NCBI GenBank assembly: GCA_903873565.1
Contig: CAIQOY010000186.1
Coordinates: forward strand, 1 to 7,685
Direction: 5' to 3'
Length of the DNA stretch: 7,685 nucleotides
DNA from: an uncultured Actinomycetes bacterium
Lineage (GTDB): Bacteria; Actinomycetota; Thermoleophilia; Gaiellales; F1-60-MAGs149
The notes under the pieces were generated by a model. That model ran no database searches. It was not told the DNA's origin and was given only the letters and a program-made list of their open reading frames with translations. Both the position numbers and the translations under genes were made by a program. Shown here in pieces: positions 1 through 6,202 of the stretch (position 1 is its first letter; the number at the start of each line of letters is the position of its first letter).

Positions 1-200
1 ACCAGCACCCCCTGCAGCACGTCAACCGCGCGACCGCGCACCTCTGGATCGAGTCGCCGCTGCGCGACCACCGCGGGCTGCGCTCCTCCGTCGGCGGCCT
101 CTTCGACACCCACCCGCCGCTGCAGGAGCGCATCGACCGGCTCCAGGAGATGGGCGGCTTCCAGCTGCCGCCGATCCCGGCCGGCGGCGCCGAGGCCTAG
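1..200 (+). CDS. M48 family (HtpX-like) metalloprotease, C-terminal end only
   Basis: Partial gene cut by the left edge; reading from base 3 gives 65 residues and a TAG stop at 198-200. The visible tail has the stretch HVNRATAHLWIESPL followed by LFDTHPPLQERIDRL, which resembles the end of membrane-bound M48 zinc metalloproteases (HtpX/Ste24 type), where a 'FDTHPP..ERI..L' segment closes the peptidase domain. Family members degrade misfolded or surplus membrane proteins. The catalytic HEXXH and the membrane helices would lie upstream, outside the window, so activity cannot be judged. The last ten or so residues are a Pro/Gly/Ala-rich tail. It converges on ispF: the palindrome CTAG at 197-200 supplies the TAG stop of both genes. 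The family call rests on the C-terminal signature alone. Confidence 0.72.
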   Translation, partial: QHPLQHVNRATAHLWIESPLRDHRGLRSSVGGLFDTHPPLQERIDRLQEMGGFQLPPIPAGGAEA

Positions 201-673
201 CGCTCGATCAGGGCCACGGCCTGGGCCGCGATGCCCTCGCCGCGACCCGTGAACCCGAGCCCGTCCGTGCCCGTGGCGCGGATCGAGACGCGGTCGGGCG
301 TCGAGCCCATCGCCTCCGCGCAGGCCGCGCGCATCGCCGCGACGTGCGGCGCCAGCTTCGGGGCCATGCAGACCACCATGCAGTCGGCGTTGACCAGCCG
401 CCAGCCCTGCTCGGCGATGGCCTCCGCGGCCCGGCGCAGGAGGTCGACCGAGGCCGCCCCCTCCCACTCCGGCGTGTTGGGGAACATCCGCCCGATGTCG
501 CCGAGCCCGGCCGCGCCGAGCAGCGCGTCGGTCAGGACGTGGCAGACCACGTCCGCATCGGAGTGCCCCTCGAGGCCGAGCTCGTGCTCGATCGCGACCC
601 CGCCGAGGACGAGCGGGCGGCCCGCCACGAGGCGATGGGCGTCAACCGCGGTGCCGACGCGCAGGTCAGCCAA
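197..673 (-). CDS. ispF: 2-C-methyl-D-erythritol 2,4-cyclodiphosphate synthase
   Basis: IspF converts CDP-methylerythritol 2-phosphate into methylerythritol 2,4-cyclodiphosphate, releasing CMP, in the cytosolic MEP isoprenoid pathway. The 158 aa are the usual family length. Visible motifs are the zinc ligands D11-x-H13 and H45, the HSDAD stretch at 37-41 and the C-terminal GLGFTGRGEG at 138-147. The metal-binding Glu of the E. coli 'TTEKLGFTGRGEG' segment is Asp here (TDGLGF, D137); I recall the same Asp in mycobacterial IspF, so it is probably lineage-typical. The start is TTG at 673-671, which overlaps the end of the PHP gene by 8 nt (TTGGCTGA). There is no strong ribosome-binding site, so translation is probably coupled to the upstream gene. 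It is the last gene of the leftward block, together with ispD. Confidence 0.96.
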   Translation of the reverse strand: MADLRVGTAVDAHRLVAGRPLVLGGVAIEHELGLEGHSDADVVCHVLTDALLGAAGLGDIGRMFPNTPEWEGAASVDLLRRAAEAIAEQGWRLVNADCMVVCMAPKLAPHVAAMRAACAEAMGSTPDRVSIRATGTDGLGFTGRGEGIAAQAVALIER

Positions 674-1490
674 GGGGCACCGCCCGCCGGTCGCGGCCCG
701 AGAACTCCATCACCTCGGAGTATCCCGCCTCGGCCGCGGCGCGCAGCGCCTGGTCGAACGCGAAGCCGACGTTCTCGGGCTCGTGCGCATCGGACGACAG
801 CACGACGGGCACGCCGCGCGCGCACAGCCGCGACAGGAGGTCGGGACCCGGGTAGATCTCCCGCGCCGCCTTGCGCAGCCCGGCCGTCGAGATCTCCGCG
901 CAGCAGCCCGCCTCGGCGAGCGCGTCGGCGATCGCGTCGTACGACTCGTCCAGCACCGCGGCGCTCGGCAGCGGCCCGAACGACTTCGGCAGGTCGGCGT
1001 GCGTCATCACGTCGAACTGGCCGCTGAGCGCCGCCCGCGTGTAGCGGTCGACGTAGCCGCGCCAGAGCGCGTCGGGATCGATCACGTCGAAGGCCGAGTA
1101 GAGGTCGTAGTCGACGGCGCCCTCGTCGACCCAGTGGATCGAGCCGAGGATCACGTCCCAGGGACGCCCGGCGAGGGCGTCGACGAGGACGTCCTGGTGC
1201 TCGGGCAGCCAGTCGCACTCGATCCCGATCCGGAGCGGGAAGCCGATCTCCTTGGCCTCGGCGAGGGCCTCCCAGTAGGCGTCGATGTCCCACTCGGTCT
1301 GGCCCTGCCAGTACGGGTGCGCCCAGGCCGGCTTGGCGACGCGGAAGCGGTAGACGTGCTCCGTCACGCAGACGGCGTCGAGGCCCCGGTCCATGGCGGC
1401 GGCCACGTGCGCCGTGATCGTCTCGACCGACAGCACCGCCTCGTCGAGCGGGTCGTCGTCGGGCGCGAGGTGGGTGTGGTGGTCAACCAT
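666..1490 (-). CDS. PHP-domain phosphoesterase, histidinol-phosphatase (HisJ/HisK) type
   Basis: The 274 aa protein has a PHP (polymerase and histidinol phosphatase) metal-dependent hydrolase fold. Expected metal ligands are in order: H5 and H7 in DHHTHL, E44/H45 in VTEH, E91 in GIECDW, H119 in ILGSIHW, H164 in VMTHADL, and D234 with H236 in SSDAHEP. Length and motif spacing fit the HisJ-like histidinol-phosphatases, which dephosphorylate L-histidinol phosphate in histidine synthesis. No his gene is visible, so the true phosphoester substrate is uncertain. ATG start at 1490-1488 overlaps the ispD stop by 8 nt (ATGGTTGA), and its own stop overlaps the ispF start by 8 nt, so it is embedded in a translationally coupled ispD-PHP-ispF chain. 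The fold is secure; the substrate is not. Confidence 0.88.
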   Translation of the reverse strand: MVDHHTHLAPDDDPLDEAVLSVETITAHVAAAMDRGLDAVCVTEHVYRFRVAKPAWAHPYWQGQTEWDIDAYWEALAEAKEIGFPLRIGIECDWLPEHQDVLVDALAGRPWDVILGSIHWVDEGAVDYDLYSAFDVIDPDALWRGYVDRYTRAALSGQFDVMTHADLPKSFGPLPSAAVLDESYDAIADALAEAGCCAEISTAGLRKAAREIYPGPDLLSRLCARGVPVVLSSDAHEPENVGFAFDQALRAAAEAGYSEVMEFSGRDRRAVPLG

Positions 1491-2175
1491 CGCCGCGCAG
1501 CTCCAGCGCCCGCTCGAGGTCGGCGCGGGTCGTGACCTTCAGGCAGCGCGGGTCGCCCGCCACCACGCGCACGTCGCCGCCCAGGCGCTCGACGAGGCTC
1601 GCGCAGTCGGTGCCGCTCGCCCGGTCGTCCGCCGCGAGCGCGCGGCGCAGCACGTCGGCCCGGAAGCCCTGCGGGGTCTGCACGGCGCGCAGCTCCGCGC
1701 GGGGCAGGGTCTCCGTGATGCGGCCGGCCCCGTCGACCCGCTTGACCGTGTCGGCCACGGGCAGCCCCGGCACGACGCCGTCGGCGCCGTCGGCGAAGCC
1801 CGCCAGCACGCGGTCGACCAGATCGGCGGGCAGGTTCGGGCGGGCCGCGTCGTGCACGAGGATCAGCGCCGCAGCGTCCGGCACCTCGGCCACGCCGAGG
1901 GCCACGGAGTCCGAGCGCGAGGCGCCGCCCGGGACGGCCACGGCGACCTTGCCGGCGCCGATCTCGTCGCACATGAAGGTGGCGCGCTCCTCCCAGCCCT
2001 CCGGCACGACCAGCACGATCCCGTCGATCGCGGGGTGCTCGTCGAGCGCGGCCACGGAGGCCGCCACGAGGGGGTCCTCGCCGAACGCCACGAACGCCTT
2101 CGGCTGCTCCGCGCCGAGGCGCTCACCGGACCCGGCCGCGACGACGACCGCCCAGACGGCGACCGCGTCGCCCAT
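1483..2175 (-). CDS. ispD: 2-C-methyl-D-erythritol 4-phosphate cytidylyltransferase
   Basis: IspD transfers CMP from CTP onto methylerythritol 4-phosphate, the third MEP-pathway step, in the cytosol. The 230 aa are normal for the family. The nucleotide-binding N terminus reads AAGSGERLG with R19, then K26 in QPKAF, the counterparts of the catalytic Arg/Lys pair of E. coli IspD. Further family motifs are GGASRSDSV, LVHDAARP, VADTVKRV, AVQTPQGF, the TD-x-ASLVE segment and KVTTRADLERA near the end. The ATG start at 2175-2173 lies 6 nt after the carD stop, with a weak AGG just upstream. The stop overlaps the PHP start. ispD behind carD and ahead of ispF matches the mycobacterial order carD-ispD-ispF as I recall it. 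Confidence 0.96.
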   Translation of the reverse strand: MGDAVAVWAVVVAAGSGERLGAEQPKAFVAFGEDPLVAASVAALDEHPAIDGIVLVVPEGWEERATFMCDEIGAGKVAVAVPGGASRSDSVALGVAEVPDAAALILVHDAARPNLPADLVDRVLAGFADGADGVVPGLPVADTVKRVDGAGRITETLPRAELRAVQTPQGFRADVLRRALAADDRASGTDCASLVERLGGDVRVVAGDPRCLKVTTRADLERALELRGDG

Positions 2176-2181
2176 CGGGAC

Positions 2182-2703
2182 CTAGGCGGAGCGGGCGGCG
2201 CGCGCCTCGGCGCGGGCCGCCGCGAGGTCGGCGAGCAGCTTGTCGAGGTGCTCGTTCGTCTCGTCCTCGTCCTTGTCGAGCACCCAGCGGAGCTCGGACG
2301 AGAGGATGCGCTTGGCCTGCGCCAGGAGCTGGCGCTCGCCCGACGAGAGCGGGCGCTCCGAGTCGCGCAGGGAGAGGTCGCGGATGACCTCCGCGATCTC
2401 CTTGACGTCGCCGGAGCGGATCTTGTCCTTGTTCATCCGGAAGCGCCGGCTCCAGGAGCCGGTGTCCTCCGTGACGTCCTCGGCGAGGACGGCGAGCACC
2501 GCGTTGGCGCCCTTCTGGTCCATCACCCGCCGCAGGCCGAGCTCGTCGACGCGGTTGACGGGGATGCGCACCACGAGGTCGTCGGAGAGGATCCTGATCG
2601 TCAGGTACTCGACCTCCTCACCCAGCACCGTGCGCTTCTCGATCCCGTCGATGACGCCAGCTCCGTGCTGGGGATAGACGATCCGGTCTCCGACCTTGAA
2701 CAC
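2182..2703 (-). CDS. carD: CarD family RNA polymerase-binding transcriptional regulator
   Basis: CarD binds the RNA polymerase beta subunit and upstream promoter DNA and changes open-complex stability, mainly at rRNA and housekeeping promoters in actinobacteria. The 173 aa protein has an N-terminal Tudor-like RNAP-interacting domain (about 1-60, opening FKVGDRIVYPQHGAGVI) and a C-terminal helical DNA-contacting domain. W84 in SWSRR aligns with the mycobacterial Trp that wedges at the upstream edge of the bubble. The C-terminal tail (about 150-173) is a charged, Ala/Arg-rich helix. GTG at 2703-2701 is chosen because FKVGD is the usual N terminus and GGGAGGAG sits 6 nt upstream. The frame stays open far upstream, including an ATG at 2751, but that extension is antisense read-through of disA. 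It lies 68 nt after disA and 6 nt before ispD. Confidence 0.95.
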   Translation of the reverse strand: MFKVGDRIVYPQHGAGVIDGIEKRTVLGEEVEYLTIRILSDDLVVRIPVNRVDELGLRRVMDQKGANAVLAVLAEDVTEDTGSWSRRFRMNKDKIRSGDVKEIAEVIRDLSLRDSERPLSSGERQLLAQAKRILSSELRWVLDKDEDETNEHLDKLLADLAAARAEARAARSA

Positions 2704-2709
2704 TCGGCG

Positions 2710-2717
2710 CTCCTCCC
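2710..2717 (-). promoter_or_regulatory. Strong ribosome-binding site of carD
   Basis: The minus strand reads GGGAGGAG, ending 6 nt before the GTG at 2703. It is the best Shine-Dalgarno match in the window and fixes the carD start against the in-frame ATG at 2751. Most other genes here lack a comparable site. Confidence 0.75.
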
Positions 2718-2724
2718 GTGCGTG

Positions 2725-2744
2725 GACCGGAAGGATAACCGGTC
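2725..2744. repeat. Short inverted repeat in the disA-carD spacer
   Basis: GACCGG (2725-2730) and CCGGTC (2739-2744) form a perfect 6-bp inverted repeat around an 8-nt A/T-richer loop (aaggataa). It lies between the disA stop and the carD ribosome-binding site. No T-run follows on the minus strand, so it is not a classical terminator. It could be an operator, a weak attenuator hairpin, or part of a carD promoter, since the loop on the minus strand contains TTATCCTT, a poor -10-like stretch. Confidence 0.35.
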
Positions 2745-2771
2745 TCGGCATCGAACGGGGCAGGTTTGCCG

Positions 2772-3830
2772 TCAGCCGCGCAGGTGGCGGTCCTGCAGGC
2801 GCCGCAGGCCCTGCTGCACCTCGCCGGCGCGGGCCGGCGACAGGCCATCGACCTCCTGCAGCTCGCGCAGGGTCGCGCGCATCAGGCCCGCGTACGTCGG
2901 GAACGCCGTCACGATGCGGTCCGCCTCGTCCTCCGTGAGGGACGGGATGCGGGCCAGCGCCCGGTAGCCGCGCGGGCGCGGATCCGCCGCCGTGCCGTCC
3001 GTGAAGCCCATCGCGCGGCGCACGCAGGCGAGGTCGACGAGCTCCGAGTAGCGCAGCGCCGCGAGGCGCTCCAGGACCTCCTGCGGGCCGCCGGTCGCGT
3101 CGTCGGAGCGGTAGTCGCGGATGATCGCGACGCGCTCCTCCACCACGCCCTCCGAGAGCTCGGCGAGCTGCATCGCCACGAGCCGGCCGTCGAGGCCGAG
3201 CTCGGCGACGTTGCGGGTGATCTCGTCGATCATGCGCGCGGCCATCTCGGCGCGCTGCAGCACGTTGAGGACGTCGTCGATCGCGACCTCGCCGCGCAGC
3301 TCCTGCACGGTCAGGTCGTCCGCGCCGCGCTCGAGCTGCTCGCGGTGGCCCTGCAGCGTGGCCAGGCCCTGGGTGGCCTTGGTCAGGAGCTCCGGGATCG
3401 GGTCGAGCTGGTAGCGCGCGCCGCCGGTGTAGACGTTGACGGTGTCGCGCTCCTGCGAGATCGCGACCACGATCGCCGCGGTCTGGCGGGCGACGCGCTC
3501 GGCGGTGCGGTGGCGGGTGCCGGTCTCGGACGTCGGCAGCTCGGCGTCCGGCATCAGCTGGACGTTGGCGCGCGCGATCCGCCCGAGGTCGCGCTCGACC
3601 ACGATCGCGCCGTCCATCTTGGCGACCTCGTAGAGCATCGCCGCCGAGAACGGGATGTCGAGCTCGAGGCCGCCCGAGCAGAGCGGGGCGATCTCGTCGC
3701 GCTCGGCGATCACGATCAGGGCGCCGAGGTGGCCCCTGATGATGTCGTCGATCCCGAGGCGCAGCTCGGTGCCGGGCGCGAGCAGGGTCAGCGCCTCGAT
3801 CAGACGGGGGTTGCGGCGGGGATCGAGCAT
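2772..3830 (-). CDS. disA: DNA integrity scanning diadenylate cyclase DisA
   Basis: DisA condenses two ATP into c-di-AMP and pauses or is inhibited at branched DNA; RadA is reported to modulate it. The 352 aa are full length. Residues about 1-140 form the DAC domain with the catalytic DGA motif at 73-75 (KMDGAIVV) and RHR at 106-108 (GTRHRTAER), both at the spacing seen in Thermotoga DisA. A helical linker follows (about 150-285), then a C-terminal helix-hairpin-helix DNA-binding region (about 290-350; IPSLTEDEADRIV and VDGLSPARAGEV). ATG at 3830-3828 is the only sensible start, 23 nt from the divergent exonuclease gene. There is no Shine-Dalgarno site, and a TACCAT box predicts a leader of only about 6 nt. 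It is first in the disA-carD-ispD-PHP-ispF direction. Confidence 0.97.
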   Translation of the reverse strand: MLDPRRNPRLIEALTLLAPGTELRLGIDDIIRGHLGALIVIAERDEIAPLCSGGLELDIPFSAAMLYEVAKMDGAIVVERDLGRIARANVQLMPDAELPTSETGTRHRTAERVARQTAAIVVAISQERDTVNVYTGGARYQLDPIPELLTKATQGLATLQGHREQLERGADDLTVQELRGEVAIDDVLNVLQRAEMAARMIDEITRNVAELGLDGRLVAMQLAELSEGVVEERVAIIRDYRSDDATGGPQEVLERLAALRYSELVDLACVRRAMGFTDGTAADPRPRGYRALARIPSLTEDEADRIVTAFPTYAGLMRATLRELQEVDGLSPARAGEVQQGLRRLQDRHLRG

Positions 3831-3841
3831 GATCGGACGGG

Positions 3842-3848
3842 TATGGTA
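3842..3848. promoter_or_regulatory. Overlapping divergent -10 boxes for disA and the exonuclease
   Basis: In the 23-nt divergent gap, the plus strand has TATGGT at 3842-3847, placing a predicted start of transcription at 3854, exactly the exonuclease GTG (leaderless). The minus strand has TACCAT at 3848-3843, predicting a start near 3836, 6 nt before the disA ATG. Both match the TANNNT actinobacterial -10 and share five bases, so two polymerases could not bind at once. No convincing -35 was found for either. Motif matches are seen; promoter activity is inferred. Confidence 0.4.
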
Positions 3849-3853
3849 GCCGC

Positions 3854-4720
3854 GTGGCGAAGCCCAGGCCCCTGTTGATCGTCGACGGCGACGCGCTCGC
3901 GCACCGCGCGTGGTTCGCCCTCGGGCACGTGACGGGGCGCGACGGGCAGCCGGTGGGCCTCCTGCAGGGGACGATCCAGATGCTGGTCGGGGCCTGGGAC
4001 GCCTTCGGGCCGCGCGCCCTCGCCGTCGCCGTCGACAGCCGCGAGCGCTCCGAGCGCCACGCGCTCGTGCCCGCGTACCAGGCGCAGCGCGACGCGGAGC
4101 CCGACGCCGACCTGATCGCGCAGCTCGACGCCCTCCCCGCCCTCGTGCGCGCCTTCGGCTTCCCGGCGATCGCGGTGCCGCCCTGGGAGGCGGACGACGT
4201 GTGCGCCACGCTCGCGACCCTCGAGGAGGCGGCGCGCGGCACGGCGCTCGTGCTGACGCACGACCGCGACGCCTACCAGCTGGCCTCCGCCCGCACCACG
4301 GTCGTGCGGCCCGTCTCCGGGGTCAGCGAGGTCGAGCACGTGGACCCGGCGGGCGTCGAGGAGCGCTACGGCGTGCGCCCCGACCAGGTGCCGGACCTGA
4401 TCGCGCTGCGCGGCGACCCCTCGGACAACATCCCGGGCGCGCGCGGGATCGGGGCCAAGACGGCGGCCGAGCTGCTCGTCCGCTACGGCGACCTCGAGGG
4501 CGTGATCGCCCACGCCGACGAGCTGACGCCGGCCCGGGCCCGCGCCGTCGCCGAGACCGCCGACGACCTGCGCCGGTACCGGCGCATCGCGGTGATGCGC
4601 CGCGACCTGCCGATCGAGCGGCCGGCGAGCGCCGAGCCCGACTGGGAGGCGGGCGCCGAGGCCTGCGACGCGGCCGGGATGGGCCGGCTGGCCGTGCGGA
4701 TCGCGGCCCGCGCGGGCTGA
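3854..4720 (+). CDS. 5'-3' exonuclease (Pol I N-terminal/FEN-like domain, stand-alone)
   Basis: The 288 aa protein matches the 5' nuclease domain of DNA polymerase I without a polymerase part. Such enzymes remove RNA primers and 5' flaps. Metal-binding acidic residues are visible: D11 in IVDGDALAHR, D61 in AVAVDS, E112/D114/D115 in PWEADDV, D137 and D139 in THDRDAYQL, D188 and D191 in GDPSDNIPGARGIGAKTA. The last motif starts the helix-hairpin-helix (about 187-225). The arch segment reads SERHALVPAYQAQR, where Pol I-type enzymes have FRxExYxxYKxxR: the Arg at 79 is kept, but the conserved Lys is Gln76 and the aromatic Phe is Glu67. GTG at 3854 is chosen because the first catalytic Asp must sit near the N terminus. 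It is divergent from disA and convergent on radA with a 4-nt gap. Confidence 0.93.
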   Translation: MAKPRPLLIVDGDALAHRAWFALGHVTGRDGQPVGLLQGTIQMLVGAWDAFGPRALAVAVDSRERSERHALVPAYQAQRDAEPDADLIAQLDALPALVRAFGFPAIAVPPWEADDVCATLATLEEAARGTALVLTHDRDAYQLASARTTVVRPVSGVSEVEHVDPAGVEERYGVRPDQVPDLIALRGDPSDNIPGARGIGAKTAAELLVRYGDLEGVIAHADELTPARARAVAETADDLRRYRRIAVMRRDLPIERPASAEPDWEAGAEACDAAGMGRLAVRIAARAG

Positions 4721-4725
4721 CCCGC
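4712..4725. terminator. Weak hairpin spanning the convergent exonuclease/radA stops
   Basis: GCGGG (4712-4716) and CCCGC (4721-4725) pair around CTGA, which holds the exonuclease stop codon. The stem is only 5 bp with no T-run in either direction. It is the only candidate for termination between two genes that converge with 4 nt between stops, so read-through and antisense transcription are likely. Confidence 0.22.
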
Positions 4726-6071
4726 TAGCCGGTCGCGTCGGCGCCGAGCGCGAGGGCCAGCGCCTCGCCGACGGACCCCGCGCTGCGCGCGACGATGCCC
4801 GGCACGGAGGGGGCGCCGGGCGGCACGATCGCCTGCCCGATCCCGAGCCGGGCGGCCTCCTGCAGGCGCCGCTCGACCTGGGCCACGGGCCGCAGCCGGC
4901 CGGTCAGGCCGATCTCGCCGATCGCCACCACCGGCCCCGTGGGGGTGCCGCGCGCCGCCGAGGTGACGGCGAGGGCGACCGCGAGGTCGACGGCCGGGTC
5001 GTCGACCCGCACGCCGCCGACCACGTTGGCGAAGACGTCGGCGGAGCCGAGCGCGAGGCCGCCGTGGCGCGAGAGCACGGCGAGCAGCATCGCCAGGCGG
5101 TTGCGGTCGATGCCGTTGGCGAGCCGCCGCGGCTGCGGCAGCTCCGACGGCGAGACGAGCGCCTGCACCTCGAGGAGCAGCGGCCGCGAGCCCTCGAGCG
5201 TGCAGGCCACGACGCTGCCGGTGGCGCCGAGCTCGTCGCGGCCGAGCAGCGCCGAGGGGTCCTCGACCGCCTCGAGCCCGCGCCCCGTCATCGTGAAGAC
5301 GCCGAGCTCGGAGGTGGCGCCGAAGCGGTTCTTGGCGGCCCGCAGGACGCGCAGCTCGCCGCCGCGGTCGCCCTCGAAGAGCAGCACGCAGTCGACGAGG
5401 TGCTCCAGCACCTTGGGGCCGGCGACGGCCCCATCCTTGGTCACGTGGCCGACCAGGATCACGGCCACGCCGTGCTCCTTGGCCACGCGCAGGAGGCCGC
5501 CCGCGGCCTCGCGCACCTGGGCCACCGAGCCCGGCGCGGAGCCGAGGTCGGCGGTCCAGAGGGTCTGGACGGAGTCGACGACGCAGACGGCCGGCCGCTC
5601 GTGGGCGATCGTCGCGCAGACGGCGTCGAGGTCGGTCTCGGGCACGACGCGGATGCGCCCGGCGCCGCCGATCCGCTCGGCCCGCAGGCGCACCTGGGCG
5701 GCCGACTCCTCGCCGGTCACCAGCAGGGCGTCGCGGTGCTCCGCGATCGCGGCCAGCGCCATCGTCAGGAGCGTCGACTTGCCGACGCCGGGCTCGCCGC
5801 CGAGCAGGACCAGGGATCCCGGCACGATGCCGCCCCCGAGCACGCGGTCGAGCTCGCCGATCCCGGTCGGGATGCGCTCGGCCTCGTCGGCCGAGACGTC
5901 GGCCAGGGCCACCACGGGCACCGCCGGGGCCGGCTCGCGCCCGCGCGGCGACAGGCTCGCGCGCTCCTCCTGCACGGAGCCCCAGGCCTCGCAGGCCGGG
6001 CAGCGGCCCTCCCACTTGGGCAGGGTCCCGCCGCAGGCCGTGCAGGAGTAGCGGGTGGCGGTTCGGGCCAT
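4725..6071 (-). CDS. radA: DNA repair protein RadA (Sms)
   Basis: RadA is a RecA-like ATPase that drives branch migration during recombinational repair. The 448 aa protein has all family parts: a C4 zinc finger at C10-x2-C13 and C24-x2-C27; a RecA-type ATPase core with Walker A GGEPGVGKST (91-100) and Walker B VCVVDS (D166); the RadA-specific KNRFG motif at 247-251; and a C-terminal Lon-like (LonC/P1) domain from about 270 to the end. ATG at 6071-6069 is chosen because the zinc finger must begin near the N terminus; the open frame continues 34 codons upstream but carries no family sequence. There is no Shine-Dalgarno site, and a TAGCCT box predicts transcription starting one base before the ATG. 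radA and disA are adjacent in many bacteria; here an opposed exonuclease gene separates them. Confidence 0.97.
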   Translation of the reverse strand: MARTATRYSCTACGGTLPKWEGRCPACEAWGSVQEERASLSPRGREPAPAVPVVALADVSADEAERIPTGIGELDRVLGGGIVPGSLVLLGGEPGVGKSTLLTMALAAIAEHRDALLVTGEESAAQVRLRAERIGGAGRIRVVPETDLDAVCATIAHERPAVCVVDSVQTLWTADLGSAPGSVAQVREAAGGLLRVAKEHGVAVILVGHVTKDGAVAGPKVLEHLVDCVLLFEGDRGGELRVLRAAKNRFGATSELGVFTMTGRGLEAVEDPSALLGRDELGATGSVVACTLEGSRPLLLEVQALVSPSELPQPRRLANGIDRNRLAMLLAVLSRHGGLALGSADVFANVVGGVRVDDPAVDLAVALAVTSAARGTPTGPVVAIGEIGLTGRLRPVAQVERRLQEAARLGIGQAIVPPGAPSVPGIVARSAGSVGEALALALGADATG

Positions 6072-6073
6072 GG
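6061..6073 (+). repeat. 13-bp direct repeat, copy 1 (radA start)
   Basis: GTTCGGGCCATGG occurs here over the radA start codon (read on the minus strand) and again at 6200-6212 over the start of the rightward cassette. Flanking bases do not extend the match. Confidence 0.5.
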
Positions 6074-6078
6074 TGGTC

Positions 6079-6084
6079 AGGCTA
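6079..6084 (-). promoter_or_regulatory. Candidate -10 box of radA (near-leaderless)
   Basis: The minus strand reads TAGCCT, a TANNNT-type -10, then seven bases and the radA ATG. Standard spacing would start transcription at 6072, one base before the ATG, which agrees with the absence of a ribosome-binding site. No good -35 is visible; the place where it would lie overlaps the right arm of the inverted repeat at 6088-6109. Confidence 0.38.
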
Positions 6085-6087
6085 GTT

Positions 6088-6109
6088 GCGCGGTCGGCGG
6101 CGACCGCGC
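6088..6109. repeat. Perfect 9-bp inverted repeat upstream of radA
   Basis: GCGCGGTCG (6088-6096) and CGACCGCGC (6101-6109) are exact reverse complements around a 4-nt GCGG loop. It sits 3 nt upstream of the candidate radA -10 and covers the -35 position, where a repressor operator or an activator site would lie. A second, smaller inverted repeat, GTCGC/GCGAC with a 5-nt loop, follows at 6118-6132. No T-run follows on either strand. Stem quality is clear; function is inferred. Confidence 0.5.
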
Positions 6110-6196
6110 GCCCACCTGTCGCCGATCGCGACGGGGCGCTTACGGACCGTCGGCGAGCCGGCACACCGCGCACGGGTTCGCGTCCAGTCCTGCTGG

Positions 6197-6202
6197 TACG
6201 TT
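6197..6202 (+). promoter_or_regulatory. Candidate -10 box of the DUF6916-like/collar cassette (leaderless)
   Basis: TACGTT fits the TANNNT -10 pattern and places the predicted transcription start at 6209, exactly the A of the first ATG. There is no Shine-Dalgarno site before that ATG, in keeping with a leaderless message. The -35 region has only a poor GGTTCG-like match around 6174-6181. Confidence 0.4.

Noticed and set aside
2745..2765. Possible LexA-type box from TCGAAC upstream of carD
   Set aside because: Only the left half is present; the sequence four bases on does not supply GTTCGA.
231..2967. Long plus-strand open frames opposite ispF, PHP, ispD and carD
   Set aside because: Same shadow composition; the minus-strand genes are all recognisable and tightly spaced.
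2704..4242. Long minus-strand open frame joined upstream of carD, as if CarD had a 500-residue N-terminal extension
   Set aside because: It runs antisense-frame through disA and into the exonuclease, is Arg/Ala/Pro-rich low-complexity, and CarD's normal N terminus with a strong ribosome-binding site is at 2703.
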